From Owenia fusiformis (Eukaryota > Annelida > Polychaeta > Sabellida > Oweniidae), in NCBI GenBank assembly GCA_903813345.2, contig CAIIXF020000010.1, forward strand, positions 27,676,425 to 27,740,424: a stretch of 64,000 bases of DNA, given 5' to 3'. Numbering within the stretch: the first letter of the stretch is position 1; every line of letters begins with the position of its first letter. A program made the position numbers and the translations under genes. This document shows positions 48,054 through 61,467 of this stretch, in pieces. Under the pieces are notes generated by a model. It searched no databases and was not told the DNA's origin. It saw only the letters and a program-made list of their open reading frames with translations.

Positions 48054-49996
48054 CATACTCTGATGCTTTCGCTTGAAAGATTAAGTGTAGCTAAATTAAA
48101 CTGGCTCTCTCTAAAGCTGGCCAGATATAAGTATTAGCAGTATTACCAGGAGCTTTTCTTGCATCAAAATGAGAAAAATATGCCCAATAAACAATAACAA
48201 TTTCAGTTGATCAAAATAATAAAGACAATACAGAGAAAGAAATGTCATGTCACCCTACACTTGAATGAAATCACGGACCTCTGCCAGATTACCTGCTCTG
48301 TGTCTATGCTCAATAAATATTTTTTATCCTTTGAGCCTACTACCAATAGGAGCTGGATCTGGCTCTGGATATGTGGTTTAAACTGTCACTCGGTAGTTTT
48401 TCACAATGAAATTCCCAATAAAATTTCCCCGCTCGTCACCCTTATTTCCTGATTTTTGGAAATATGTTTGAGAAACGATAAGTCAATGAGGCAAATTAGA
48501 AGTCGGTGTCAAATTACTACACAAGTTGATTTTGAACTGTGAAATGCAGACATGACAGCAATCTTAGTTCAACTAGGCTTAATCATCCTGATGAAAAGTC
48601 AAAGAAAGAAAACTTGGTGAGCCTTAGTTATCGCAGTCCACAAGTTGTAGACCGTAATAATGCCTTGGCCCAGAGACATGAAAAACAGTTTTTCAGGTCT
48701 CTGCTTGGCCCTTGGTCTAGATCGGGATTCATAAAAGTCTTAAGTAAGTTGATCAAGAATAAGGGTAATATCGACCATCTAGTTATACCCTAAAAGCACA
48801 ATAATTCAGATTGGAATGGCAAAACTGGTCATTCAGAATTCAACTTAGAAAATTGGAAGCCATCTTCTTTGAATAATTTTAGCCGGTGAACTTTTACGAC
48901 TTGTTCCTTCACTTTTATCGATAGCACCTGTTATATACTTACTTCAATGTTATCTGTTTGTTCCCATATACTTTATACACCAGACAGCAATACCTTAGGG
49001 TCCAATTTATTGTTACTGTCGTCATATTCGGGCATATTCGACAGCAATTTGAAAACTTCCACCTCAACTTCTAAACCGGAATTTACGTCATGAGGTCATG
49101 ACTCGCCAAAAATACGATTTAGGGTGAAAAATGAGAGTGCACTTTCGATATCATTTTCTCCATGAACTACAGGTAGGTTAAAAAAGTTAAGCTGACAAAA
49201 AGATCAGAACTATCCAAAATAATCGAGAACACCTGAAGGTTAGTGCTGAAAACCCTGAAGACAAATTTCTGCCAACTTTTTAGCGGAAAAATTTTTTTTT
49301 TGGAAAATTCTTCCAAAAATATTCAAGTCGGGCCTACACCAAATACACTATTTTATCCCTTATGAAACATAACGATGGCTTTATATATCGCAACTCTCGT
49401 ATCTGGCATCCTTAAAATTCAAACAGAATCAAAATTGATAATTTATGGGTTGAGTTATGGCCTCTTGATTTGAGGTGTCGTATTTTTCTACGAACCCGTG
49501 TACCGAGAAATCGGGACTATATCACGCCACGGCGGAGATAGAAATGTCGCTAACCGAAGCACAATTTGCCCTTTGGATCTCCTGCTGCATTAATTTTACT
49601 AATATTTCACAATCACGTATTGAGAGCACGACGCAGACTTGTACAAGAATCATATTTCATCAATATTGTGACTTTTTGATAACATTTACCTATATGTCGT
49701 AGGAATTTTGGCTAACATGGGACTTGATTATGAAGATAACGTGGTAACAATACACATCATAGTAAAACAATGAAAAAATCAAGTCGAGGATAAAAATCAA
49801 AATAACTCATGAATGGTAGCAACGATTTCAGGATGACATAAATAATATAATTCAAGAAAGTTTTACAGATATTGTTGGGAGCTATGATTGCTGATAAATG
49901 GAGAAATATTGAACATTATTCGTAGAAGAAATGATACAAAGTGTTCCATTTTATGACCCATTATATCCCTCATTGAAAAATAAAAGGGCTATATAT
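48054..49996. other. Intergenic with a fragment of the 38788 repeat family
   Basis: Around 49246-49285 the words ctgaag, acaaatttctgccaactttt match the 38788-39950 repeat. Frames at 48207, 48539 and 49475 have no recognised features. Confidence 0.45.
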
Positions 49997-50364
49997 ATAG
50001 TAGCCCGGACAGAATTGTTCAAGGGTCACTTTTTATTTGATAACATTTTGAATTTTCATTGTTATCAACAACCGATTACATATGTGAAATCTATAGTACC
50101 ATTCTCACATACAAAAATCATCTAAGGAACATCTCTGAATTTATTGATATTATAGGCGTTCATAGTATGAGTGATGCAAATACATAATTCATCATTTTGT
50201 CTTATATTTAATTTGTTAAAATTGCAGCATGTTTCGTGTGTATAAATGTTGCAACAATTACAATCTTGATGTAATACAGCAACTGACCAGTCATAAATTA
50301 CAAGAAAATAATAAAAGTTACTGAAGAAAATGTGACTCTTGAACAATTCTGTCCGGGCTACTAT
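49997..50364. mobile_element. MITE, ~366 bp, long terminal inverted repeats
   Basis: Left atagtagcccggacagaatt followed by gttcaagggtcac is repeated as the reverse complement at the right end (gttcaagagtcac inward). The ends lie in tatata sequence, so the exact boundary and target duplication (possibly TA) are ambiguous. The 95-codon minus-strand frame across the right end is incidental. Confidence 0.8.
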
Positions 50365-50884
50365 ACGAGAATTTGAAGATATGATAAATACGATACTTCG
50401 TATGCCCAATGGTAATATTCTTAATTTTCATTGTTCAATAATGGAGGCATCACTTGGTATATTGTATTAATTGTATTATATGGTTCTACTTTCCCTTCAG
50501 TAATACCCATGAAGACGAACATATTCTTTAAATAAATCAGCGATTTGACTTTAAACGTATAGTAGTAATATCAGTGTTTTACATTCTAGATGATTGCCGC
50601 CATGGGTATTTAATTTCCATTTAAGTAGGCATAACTTACATTCTATAAAAAACCAATCACCGGAACACACGAAACATCCTTTTTCAGAAACATAAAACTT
50701 GAGTAATTGCTCATTAATCTTCTAGCTAATAATTCAGAGATGAGCCACGGGAATACTAATTATATATATTTCTAGATATAAGCGCAGAAACTAACCTTGG
50801 TTTTTGAAAGGCAATTATCTCTTTAGGTTTTAGTTATTAAGGCTCTTAGCTTGATTCTGAACTGCTATTTGAGATCATAATATA
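50365..50884. other. Intergenic, nothing recognised
   Basis: No exon or repeat recognised. Confidence 0.5.
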
Positions 50885-51260
50885 CGAGGGTGGGCCAAAA
50901 AGTCCATATTTTTATTTGTCGATAACTTTTTCAATAATGCATACATTTTTAAAAATCATTTTGAAGGAATCAATTCAATTATTGTTTCTGAAATGGGGTA
51001 AAGGAACTTTCAACGGTTTTTGATTAGAAAGATTAACATTCTCAAAGGGTCTGAAAATTAACAGTTAGCAGGATGATATTTAAAGCAAAAATTAAACACA
51101 GATATTAGTCATGCCCCAAATAACGATGACGATTTATTTATCCCATTTTTGAACAATTCCATAAGTTTCTGCATCCAATGCGAATATTTTTATATCCATA
51201 CATTTTCAAAAAAGGATTAATACCGAAATAAGAAAATATGGACAGTTTTGGTCCACTCTG
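50885..51260. mobile_element. Tc1/mariner-type MITE, 376 bp, TA-flanked
   Basis: The ends cgagggtgggccaaaaagtc and the complement of cagagtggaccaaaactgtc, both continuing with catatttt, are imperfect inverted repeats. TA flanks both sides (50883-50884 and 51261-51262). No transposase is seen inside. Confidence 0.78.
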
Positions 51261-51262
51261 TA

Positions 51263-51844
51263 TGATTGAATAAATAACCATTTAAAAAACCCTCTGCACC
51301 ACATTCCTTGGTCCATTAAGTTAATTATAGTTCAATGGAATGTTACTCTAAATTGACAGTTTGACGCGAGATCTAGAATTAAATAACTGCATCTTATTTT
51401 ATTTCACATAAAGTCGTTGAGCTTTGTATCCTCCTAAATAAATTTGTACCTTGTATATCAAACTAAATGATGTCGGGAAAATCCACAGATCGTAACGATC
51501 TAAAACATACAATTCAAAGACTCTATTTCCTCTTATTAGCCGAAGAGCGCGGCTAATAATGAAGGCTGTTCAAGCCTAACTGACATGTTCTTATCAGCTT
51601 TACGGTTTTGTATTATTGTACGTGTCCAAAATATTGCAACGTTGTGACATTTTTGCCATCGACAATAATTGAGGCTGTCTTTTACTATATGTATTTACCT
51701 TATTAAATTCTCTCTGCATCGATCCATAGACTATCACACTTTTAGCATATACAAATTAGTTGCGAATCTCGATATTTTAGATATGCATGACTTGTGAAAT
51801 GATCAATGTAGAGATCTAATCTATTCATCTCTTAAATGACCGTA
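51263..51844. other. Intergenic, contains a short dispersed motif
   Basis: The phrase gtcgggaaaatccacagatc followed by gtaacgatcta (near 51473-51502) recurs with few changes at about 54517-54547. It includes gatcgtaacgatc. No gene seen. Confidence 0.45.
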
Positions 51845-53784
51845 TTCACATCAAAAATATGCTATCTTGAAGCCTCTCGTAACCTCGCCATCACGAGGTT
51901 TTATTTCTGATACTAAGCTTGAAGCTGATAATAATGGAATAATACTGCATTCAACTGTATATAGGTTTATTGCAAATAATATGAAATTGTCCAAAATACT
52001 TGGACATGTAGGTCATAGAACTTAGGAATACAAAAGTGGACTTGAAAAATAAGCTTATTTTTATTAAAATATATGAATAATAACAAAATTATTATATATT
52101 TTGAAAAACGTTCAAATTGCAAAGGAGCACGTAGGTTATCGCAAACAATTTCAAACTATTCTAACTTGAATTATGAATATTTTCTGATCATGAACATGGG
52201 TGTATCTTTTAGATCCATTCATTATCTTCAAGAAAAGTATATATATTGATAATTTAGTTAATCAGACCTAAGTGATATTGAAGGGGCAATGGACCAATCA
52301 GCATACTTTTTCAAAAATGTTGACCTAATTTTCACAAAAAAATGCAACATTTTATTATATTGTTGAATGCATAATTAGAATGTGCTTTGAGACATGTTCG
52401 ATTTCCCAAAAGGAAAAGTTGATTGCTCCAGGGACTTTAAAGATACTGAATTTGGATGACCAAAATGAACTGAAACCAATGGATAGCATGAGATTTTTCA
52501 ATGGAGAAATAACACGGGGAAGACTTATCTTAAAGCAATTAAGTTTTTCTTTCAAGAACTATTTGATACATCAAAATAGAGAATAGTATTGCATTAAACA
52601 TTGTAAAAAATGATTGCCTTTTTGGTGAAAATGGGGTCAACATCTTTGAAAAAGTGTGTTGATGAGTTGATTGCTAGTTAAATAATACCGAGTTTGTTTG
52701 ACTTTATTATTACTGTATATAATTTTCTTTGAGATAAATAATTGATCTAAAAGATAAACCTGTCTTCATCGTCAGAAAATAGTCATAATCCAATATATAA
52801 CCTTCTGAAATTGTTTCACATCAAAAATATGCTATCTTGAAGCCTCTCGTAACCTCGCCATCACGAGGTTTTATTTCTGATACTAAGCTTGAAGCTGATA
52901 ATAATGGAATAATACTGCATTCAACTGTATATAGGTTTATTGCAAATAATATGAAATTGTCCAAAATACTTGGACATGTAGGTCATAGAACTTAGGAATA
53001 CAAAAGTGGACTTGAAAAATAAGCTTATTTTTATTAAAATATATGAATAATAACAAAATTATTATATATTTTGAAAAACGTTCAAATTGCAAAGGAGCAC
53101 GTAGGTTATCGCAAACAATTTCAAACTATTCTAACTTGAATTATGAATATTTTCTGATCATGAACATGGGTGTATCTTTTAGATCCATTCATTATCTTCA
53201 AGAAAAGTATATATATTGATAATTTAGTTAATCAGACCTAAGTGATATTGAAGGGGCAATGGACCAATCAGCATACTTTTTCAAAAATGTTGACCTAATT
53301 TTCACAAAAAAATGCAACATTTTATTATATTGTTGAATGCATAATTAGAATGTGCTTTGAGACATGTTCGATTTCCCAAAAGGAAAAGTTGATTGCTCCA
53401 GGGACTTTAAAGATACTGAATTTGGATGACCAAAATGAACTGAAACCAATGGATAGCATGAGATTTTTCAATGGAGAAATAACACGGGGAAGACTTATCT
53501 TAAAGCAATTAAGTTTTTCTTTCAAGAACTATTTGATACATCAAAATAGAGAATAGTATTGCATTAAACATTGTAAAAAATGATTGCCTTTTTGGTGAAA
53601 ATGGGGTCAACATCTTTGAAAAAGTGTGTTGATGAGTTGATTGCTAGTTAAATAATACCGAGTTTGTTTGACTTTATTATTACTGTATATAATTTTCTTT
53701 GAGATAAATAATTGATCTAAAAGATAAACCTGTCTTCATCGTCAGAAAATAGTCATAATCCAATATATAACCTTCTGAAATTGT
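51845..53784. repeat. 970-bp tandem duplication, two apparently identical copies
   Basis: Bases 51845-52814 recur at 52815-53784 at a constant offset of 970, with no difference found in the parts I compared. Both copies carry the same incidental 68- and 66-codon frames on opposite strands. The copies are either a very recent duplication or an assembly duplication. The repeat boundary cuts through the inverted-repeat element at 53091-53808, so the first copy lacks its right terminus. Confidence 0.92.
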
Positions 53785-53808
53785 TTGCGATAACCTACAT
53801 GCTCCTTT
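53091..53808. mobile_element. MITE, 718 bp, within the second duplicate
   Basis: Left end aaaggagcacgtaggttatc, continuing gcaaacaatttc, is mirrored at the right end (gaaattgtttgc, then gataacctacatgctccttt). An inner inverted pair (tactttttcaaaaatgttga near 53274 and its near-complement near 53607) makes the interior foldable too. The first duplicate has the same left end at 52121 but no right end. No target duplication is evident. Confidence 0.75.
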
Positions 53809-56022
53809 AAGAGATAAAATTCGTTTGGCCTCCATTTAGCCAAAATAGATCCGAAAATACCTCTGCCTTCTGCTGTGTGTGAGATGAGTTTAGGTAACAA
53901 GGTAAAACGTTAACAAAACCCACCTACTTACACTGTCAAGAAAAATAAGACAAAGTAATCGCGAAGAATTTTGCTCAGCTTAGGGATGAAATACCTGAAA
54001 ATATTTTGATTTGATTTCACGTGTTTGCTTGAGGCTATATCAGTTTGAGCCCGTCGGCGTCAGAAAGAAACTTAAAAGTGTAATTGAAAGCAAAAATGTG
54101 GTTTTACTTCAATGAACAGTTATTGCATGGGATATCTAGTTAAACGAACTAGATAAACGAACATGATATGGGAAGAAACTGAAACTATCAAACTCTTTTT
54201 TATCTCTTTGACCCTCCTTGCACTTCTTTGCAATAAAGCCGATGAACAGTATAAGAATAAGCGAAGACGTAATCCATCTTTCGTGTTTCAATATATCAAG
54301 TGATGTTAGGCTGACACAAAATGTTATTTGATTATTCAGTACACATAGTATATATTAAGGAACAACGGTATCCCTATTGACAGCAAAAACTGCTTAAGCT
54401 TGAGAATAATGCAGCCCAATCACCAAATTGCTATATACCATGCATGGTAATAATGAACAGGTACGTGGTACGAATAGCAACTGGACTGGAAGGCTCTTGG
54501 ACAATGTTATAAATCATATCGGGAAAATCCATGAATCGTAACGATCTACGATACAAATATTTAGATATGCAGTTTATACATTGCAGAATCAATACTCGGG
54601 TGAGACTTTATCATAAAATAAGGTCACCTGGCCAAATCAAATACACCTGTATTTCTTAGAAAGGAATCGCTCGATATTAAAATGACGTTCCTGGTGTACC
54701 TCCGCTGCCTCTTCCATTGTCGTCTAAAACACAACGCTACTAACCATGAAACAGAGATAAATTGCAATTGTTGGACATGCGACAAAACATAACAAATAGT
54801 TTTAAATGGAAACTCAAGTCAAACAAAAATATTCCATTGGTACTTCCCGTAGATAAAATATTGCCAGCGAGGCCAATATGGGTCTACAAAGCATCGTATA
54901 GAATGATCACAGGCCCAAGAAATTAAAACGAACACAATTTGGTGCTTTTCAGATACAACCATGTTTGCTTTGTATTCTTTTATGTTATGGAATTCCTTTT
55001 CATTATTGATGGCCACAGTCTTGTGTTACGTGAGCCTTGAAATTCTGGTTAGTTAATAGTGCCCTTTGAACGTAGTTTCATTGTAAAATTGACAAATGCA
55101 ACATCTGATAACATACACTATTATTCGCTAAAGTGTGCAAGTGACATGTTATCCAATGATCCGACTAATAGTCACACTCCCCGGAAATTAATTTAGAGCA
55201 GAAAAATAAGTTTACATGCCTCGAGAATACCAAACGCCATACCAAAATCAATACACACATCTAGTATACAAACATATCCTAAAATTATAAAATGATCTTT
55301 TGTTAATTACTTATTTTAAATATCATTCACATCGAATAACTTACTAAGCTTTCCATTAAATCGGTTGTAATTGGTTTATTGTCAAATATAAATCGGAGGT
55401 TTAAGTAATATTAAAGTTCTAGATAGAAGAGTTTTCTTACAATTAATGTACTCTAAGTGAAGGATGTGAAAGTAGCACTCCGTACACTTAATATTTTAAA
55501 GTAAAGAATGGGAAAACAATCTATTGCAGGATTGAATTTATCAGTCCTAACCTTGTGATATGTCAAATGTAGGGACGTTGCTTAACGATAAGTTATCTCA
55601 GTTTTACATCAGATTATTAGCTGTAAAGCTAGACAACGTATTCGTTTTGTTCTTTCTTTGAAATCCAAGGGGATTATGATGAGTAATCATATCGTTTATA
55701 TGCACGTTTCTAACGAGATTATAATTTCACCATGGGAAATGTGTCTCTGACACTCTAATTAAATTGGCGCACTTTCTAAGGAGTGTCATAACAAGGTGTA
55801 TAGCCAACCATTGTCATCAAATATGACTTTTTGTATAATTACATGTGCAAATCTCTGAATTATTTCACTCTAAAATGTACATATGATTGTATTATTTTCA
55901 CATGTTCATGGAATTTAATTACTTGGACAGGTGATTGTTTTTGTACCTTTAGGAATCCGATTTTTGTAATCATATAACTAGGTCAGTATTAAATTGGTGG
56001 ACTTACTCAACATAGTAAACAC
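53809..56022. other. Intergenic, nothing recognised
   Basis: No supported exon. A second copy of the gtcgggaaaatcc-type motif lies near 54517. Confidence 0.45.
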
Positions 56023-56820
56023 AAGTAATTTTTGTTTTAACGTTACTCATATAAGTAAAAATTACTTGTATGTTATTACTAATTACTTAATACATATTCC
56101 TGTACTGAGTAATTTTTTCAATATTGAGGATTATGTAAAATATTAAGGAATCACAATACTGGTAAGTAATTATTATTAATTTAAGTATTAAAGTTATTCA
56201 TCAATTCAAATTTTAATATTTTGTTAAAAAGTATCTAGTAGTTTTTTCTTTGTTTAACTTGCTTGGATTTATTTACATAATAATTTTCGACATACAGTCC
56301 CCTCCATAAGTTTGGCAACCCTTTTTCCCAATAAGCTTACGTATTAAATCCCTCTGTTTGTATCTTTATTTTCATAACCTGAAAATGAAGGAGGAAGTGT
56401 AGCTAGACTTTATTTCCTATACCTCCATTTTTTTCAATATTTGTCCTCAATAACCAAAAAATAATGAGTAATTAAATGAAAAAGGGAATTTGTGTTTTGT
56501 AAAATATACTGTATAATACTTTTAATAATTGAATAACATGCACTAATAATGAATTTGTATTCCTTGAATTATGATTACTGAAATGAAGTAATTCTCAAAT
56601 ACAGAAATTAGTCAGTAATACAATTACATTTAAACTCACTGAAACAAGTAATATAATGAAGTTCTAAGTAATCATTTGAGAGTGACAGCATATAAGTAAT
56701 TCACATTGATAGCAATTAACAATTATAGTATTAATTGTATTGTATTGTTATAAACAATTACATTACAAGTAATTTTCTGAAATACTTAGTTATGAATTAA
56801 ACCAGTTGTCAAGTAATAAT
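56023..56820. repeat. AGTAAT/ATTACT-rich tract
   Basis: Fourteen occurrences of agtaat or attact (both strands counted) lie in about 800 bp, several within the longer caagtaatt. The spacing is irregular, so this is not a simple tandem repeat. A lone Tc1-like terminus (cagtcccctccataagtttg, near 56297) sits inside without a partner. Function unknown. Confidence 0.6.
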
Positions 56821-58576
56821 CTTGAGTATTATTATCATTTTATAATCAATTTTTAGTATTTCGAAAGTTCTGCAGAACTAGTATATCTAGTATTTATTTT
56901 CATTTTAGAATGACTTATCTAGAAATTCTCAGTAGAAAAATGAGAAACACTTGACAATGTAGAGTCCTTGCCTCTTTGCCACGTTATGATGAATGATACA
57001 CAATTTGCTGTAATGATGACAGGGTAAGCAACCCCTTAATGGGAAATGTTTAATCGTCCCAGTACAATCGTGTATCTAATGCAATGGGACTTCTCATCAG
57101 AAACTGTAGAAAACTATGTGCGGATAACGTGATAATCTATCACTACTAGGAGATTATGTGACACAAATGTTTTATTAATCCATGAACTGGGTGCTACAAA
57201 GCTTTCCGTCATTACACAGAGCTTTACAGATATAGACGAAAGAAAACTAATGTTTACGATCCCTTTTCATTAAATGCATTTGATGTTTACAGTATCGAAC
57301 TACACGATAGAGGTATAATTGGATGTTGACATGGCTCATATCATACATCTATTGGTATTAGTATCATAACCACTAATCGAACCTACCACTACGATCATTT
57401 TGTAAACGCAAAAGTAGTAGAGCTAGATATCTGGACAATGCAAAGAAAGGAGTGCAATGTTGAATAGCGTGATGCTTAAGATTCTGTGATCATTGTTTTT
57501 TCTAAATTTTCGATCTGTTTGCAAAAATTGGATTTTTATGTCGTCGAGAAGCTCAATTAAATTAATCTTTTATGTTACATAATCATGTTAAAATATTATT
57601 TTTGTCGGTTTACAATATTATTTAGTGTAGTTGCAGGCTCCGCTTGCAGGTTTGTAATGTAATATAAGTATTAATGTAATGTAATCAAGTAATAAAAGAT
57701 TATTGAACACGTTAAAGGAACACAAAAATGTAACATGTTTTTCAAATGAATTTCAAAGGTTCAAAAATGATATTGATGACGCTATTTTCTGATTTATGTT
57801 CATGATGTTGTCACTCTGTGGGTAGGTTCGTGATGGCATTACTAAATGTGTACTAGCGGTATAGGATCATTTACCAAGTCTAAAAAAAACACAATACGGA
57901 ACCAATAATGCAAGCATGTTTAAGGTTTTAAGCACTGAACTCAATAGTTTGCTTGTAAAAATATATCAAAAGTAGAGTGTTTCTTCCATAAACCATAGCG
58001 GTCCATATCTAAACTAAGACCGAAGGTTGCGGTCTAAGGAAGGATCAAAACAATCCATAGTTTCCTAAATCCAGTTTCTCGATGGCTGTTCTGATTTTAA
58101 ACATTCTCCATTCGAATGATCTAATATTAATGTTGTATTTTGACCATAAATAACCATAACCATAACTAGTATAGTCGGATTGGGGAACAAGCAAAGCAAA
58201 CAACAAAAATACTTTTCTTTTTGAACATTCTATGTGCATTCTATTCTATAAACATCAATTTTTAATATATTAACGTTGTTTCGATTGCCGATAATGTTGA
58301 CTTATCAACGATTATTAAGTTGTTCATATGGATTCCATTGAATTGATTTTACTTATTAGAGATAAATCTGAATTATTACCACCTTGCCGGGCCAGTTCTA
58401 GGGGTTTTAGTGCTAGTTTAGAAGGCGTTTATTTTACTATATCGACCTAAGAAATGTGTGACGTCATAGTGGTGGTCCATACGGACCGGTCTAGAATATA
58501 TTCTGGACCGGCAATTTTCCCCGGGAAATTAGATATCGTTCAATGCGTAAGATTTTCTTGCTGTTTCAGTCCTGGA
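56821..58576. other. Intergenic; short direct repeat at the right end
   Basis: No gene seen. The phrase actatatcgacctaagaaat (near 58437) is a diverged direct copy of actatatcgcccttagaaat at 58620, so the hairpin at 58577-58623 may belong to a small repeat element. Confidence 0.45.
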
Positions 58577-58623
58577 TAGTGAAATATTGGACCTTGGGCG
58601 GCCCTCGGTCCAATATTTCACTA
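58577..58623. repeat. Perfect 17-bp hairpin, 13-base loop
   Basis: tagtgaaatattggacc (58577-58593) and ggtccaatatttcacta (58607-58623) are exact complements around a GC-rich loop. It could form a stem-loop in RNA or be the core of a palindromic MITE. Confidence 0.8.
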
Positions 58624-60769
58624 TATCGCCCTTAGAAATGACGTTATTGTACTATTCTACATAAAATATAACAATACCCCAGGTGCTGGTCGATTGATTG
58701 TGTAAAGAATCCACATTATTTGAAATACTGTATCTGATAGGAATTTGACCCACCCTGCTCAGTGAATGTGGACTATTTGATATATTCTATAATAAAAATA
58801 ATATATCATATAATATATATTTCAAAATATAAGTTAATGTTTAAAATGAAATTACTTCTCAAATGTTATTTACTCCTTCCAATCATCATTTTACGTGACA
58901 AAAATAAATAGATACATGAATAAATAAATAAATTTCTCTGCCTTTATTTTGGATTATTTTATTATATTATATAATTTTTATATATAATAATTATTGTCTG
59001 ACATCTGTATTAAGCAATCGTTTGTAATAATTGGAGCATACGTCTCATTGTTCATATTCAAGGCATCATCCTATTTATCACGATGTAACATTAGTTAGGC
59101 GATTCTTAATCCTAAACAATGTAATAAACTGTAAGAGTAAATATCCTAAAATCGTGATCGTTTTTTTCAATCGTATATTTGGATTTTAAGGATATTTCTA
59201 GCTCACAATTAATAGGCTCAGTAAATGCAAGGGACTTATAAATGTCCTTGCTAAATGGAAATGTCGGTTCTCAATCATTTTCCCATTATATATTACAGGT
59301 CATTATGAACTCCAATTATCTTTAGAGGTTACCCTCCAAGATCGAGAAGAAACCTTATTCTTACTTAAGCCACTCTTCTTCGACAGATCCATGATTACAA
59401 AATTGTGAGAAATGATTATTATATGGTATAAGTCAACGACACGGATAAAACATTTTAAGTAAGTATATCTGGACTAGTAACGAACTTTTCAATTGTGTGT
59501 TAATGTTTTATGGTGTCTCATGTACAAGTATTTTGAGGAGGGCAAAATAAACTTTCCAAGACAATGTTTCAGCTGAATGACAACTAGTATAGCATTGAAC
59601 GACTGCAAAATATCATGCATGCATGCCCCCCAGCTGGAGTTGCAGCATTTTTGAAAAAGTAGAGCAGTTTTGGGAAAACCTGTGTAGTAAAATAGAACCG
59701 AAACTGTTATATTGGTTAATTAATTTGATCATGGAACGCCATTTATATTTATTTTTGTCACGTAAAATGATGATTGAAAGGAGTAAATTACATTTGAGAA
59801 TAATTGCATTTTAAACATTGATTTATATTTTGAACGTGAATGATTGAATTGATTTGCAACGTGAACACAATTTACATACTTTTCTTCACAGCAGGGAATG
59901 TTCATGATGTATTAGAGTAACAATTTCTTAATTGCATAGCTCTTCATCTATAGCTTTACATTGTTTATTTGTCAAATCTGTCTTGATGTCTGTATTAATT
60001 GGCTAAATAACTTAAAACAGGCGACATGTTTCATCAATGATGTGCCTGTAGAGGCTTTACAAAAGCAAATGCAGTTGGGTTAATTCTAGTGTGGTGTGAG
60101 AGTGAGAATACATTCGTAAGTCAATCACGAAGTAGCTTCAGAATAAATATTCTATCATCATTGCTAAGCTCTGTGTCACCATGTGCGGTAACATATTCAC
60201 CTTACTGACAGAGTTAGACAGTCTAAGACTTCTAAGATTAACTAAGATTTCTAAACAACCGATGGTTATGGAGATTATAATAAGTTTGGTTCCATCATTT
60301 TCACACTGAAGGCATTTAAGGAATAATAAATTGGGGTTTCATTAAAATGTTACTGAGTTTTAAGGAATATGTCAGCTCTTAACCGTCATCAAATAGTTTC
60401 AGCTTGTCTTATGATATTTTTCTTGAAAGTTGATATTCTATTGCAAGCTTCGAAAATATCGGACACACTATTACGTTTCTTGATTTTAGCTAAATTGTTA
60501 TTTTTCTAAATGAAATGTTGATATTTAGAGGCACATTATACTCTCGGACAGTTATCCAACTTAGAGTAGGCTTCAAGACCTTCCACGTGCTTGAACCATA
60601 TCGAAGCCAAGAAACACGTCGCATTTTAATGTAGCCTTACTGGTTTGTTGGTACCTATATTTGGGGTAAACATCTGCACAATCAATTTGACTTGGAATGT
60701 AAATCTATTCATAGTAAGAATGTTTGTTAAAAATTGATGAGCTCATAAGCAACTCTTGGTCTAGGATGA
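58624..60769. other. Intergenic, nothing recognised
   Basis: AT-rich; no exon or repeat supported. A 63-codon frame at 59623 has no recognised features. Confidence 0.45.
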
Positions 60770-61020
60770 CACTAAAGGGTTTGTAACTATTTCACTGCCT
60801 TGAGGCATTCCTCTATTGATTAAATCAGGGTCTGACCATTTCGAAAAAGTATTATTTCTTTCACCCTCTCTTTATAATGTAATGGATACGGATTCAATAA
60901 AGTTAGAATATCATTATTTATTCCATTAGATCGCATCTTATGTAATATTAACTGATGCGGACAAACATCAAATGCTGAAGACAAATCAAGACAAGGTATT
61001 AACATGCAAAATGACACCAC
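60770..61020 (-). pseudogene. LINE-type (non-LTR) reverse transcriptase relic
   Basis: On the minus strand the frame at 61020-60820 reads LDLSSAFDVCPHQLILHKM followed by RSNGINNDI, matching the catalytic motif A region of non-LTR reverse transcriptases (LDLSxAFDxVxHxxLLxKL). After a stop and a shift of frame, RGMPQGSEIVTNPLVSS follows, matching motif B (GVPQGSxLGPLLF). The motif C YxDD is not found downstream before the sequence decays. It is a short, frameshifted fragment with no endonuclease domain or 3' tail identified. CR1/Jockey-like affinity is likely, but the clade cannot be fixed. Confidence 0.78.
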
Positions 61021-61467
61021 ATGCCATTTTGTTGCAGACGCCTTGTTACAGACGCCATATGTTACAGACGCCGAATTCTAACCACATGGGGTTGTGACAT
61101 AAAACTATTTTACATTATTTCCATTTATATTTAATTCTTCATCATTGTTAACAGTAAATGATATATACAATTTGTGAAGTGGAATTGTGTTTTCGAGGGA
61201 ATCCTGACTGAAAACAGTTAAAAGAGTTTATTTTGATTCAAATGGTTCCAGATTCTATAATAATTAATTATCGTTGCAATACATTGTGTTATATTGGATG
61301 AAGCATTTAGTTTGCTGACGTGTATTTATCCGTTTTCTTCCGTATGTGCAATGTGCATGCATGTATATCATATACGTTCTTTCTTTTAGATTCAACAGAA
61401 TATACACACCCATATGTTTTGGTGCACAACTTATGTAGAGATCAGAAATGAAATGAACATCAATATA
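61021..61467. other. Intergenic with three short direct repeats
   Basis: gttgcagacgcc, gttacagacgcc and gttacagacgcc occur within 61031-61075, in the region just upstream of the LINE relic on its strand. Otherwise nothing recognised. Confidence 0.5.

Noticed and set aside
52355-53556. Duplicate 66/68-codon frames conserved between two copies as evidence of a gene
   Set aside because: The surrounding 970 bp appear identical, so conservation reflects recent duplication, not selection.
56297-56316. Complete Tc1 element starting with cagtcccctcc
   Set aside because: No matching right terminus or transposase found downstream; at most a lone end.
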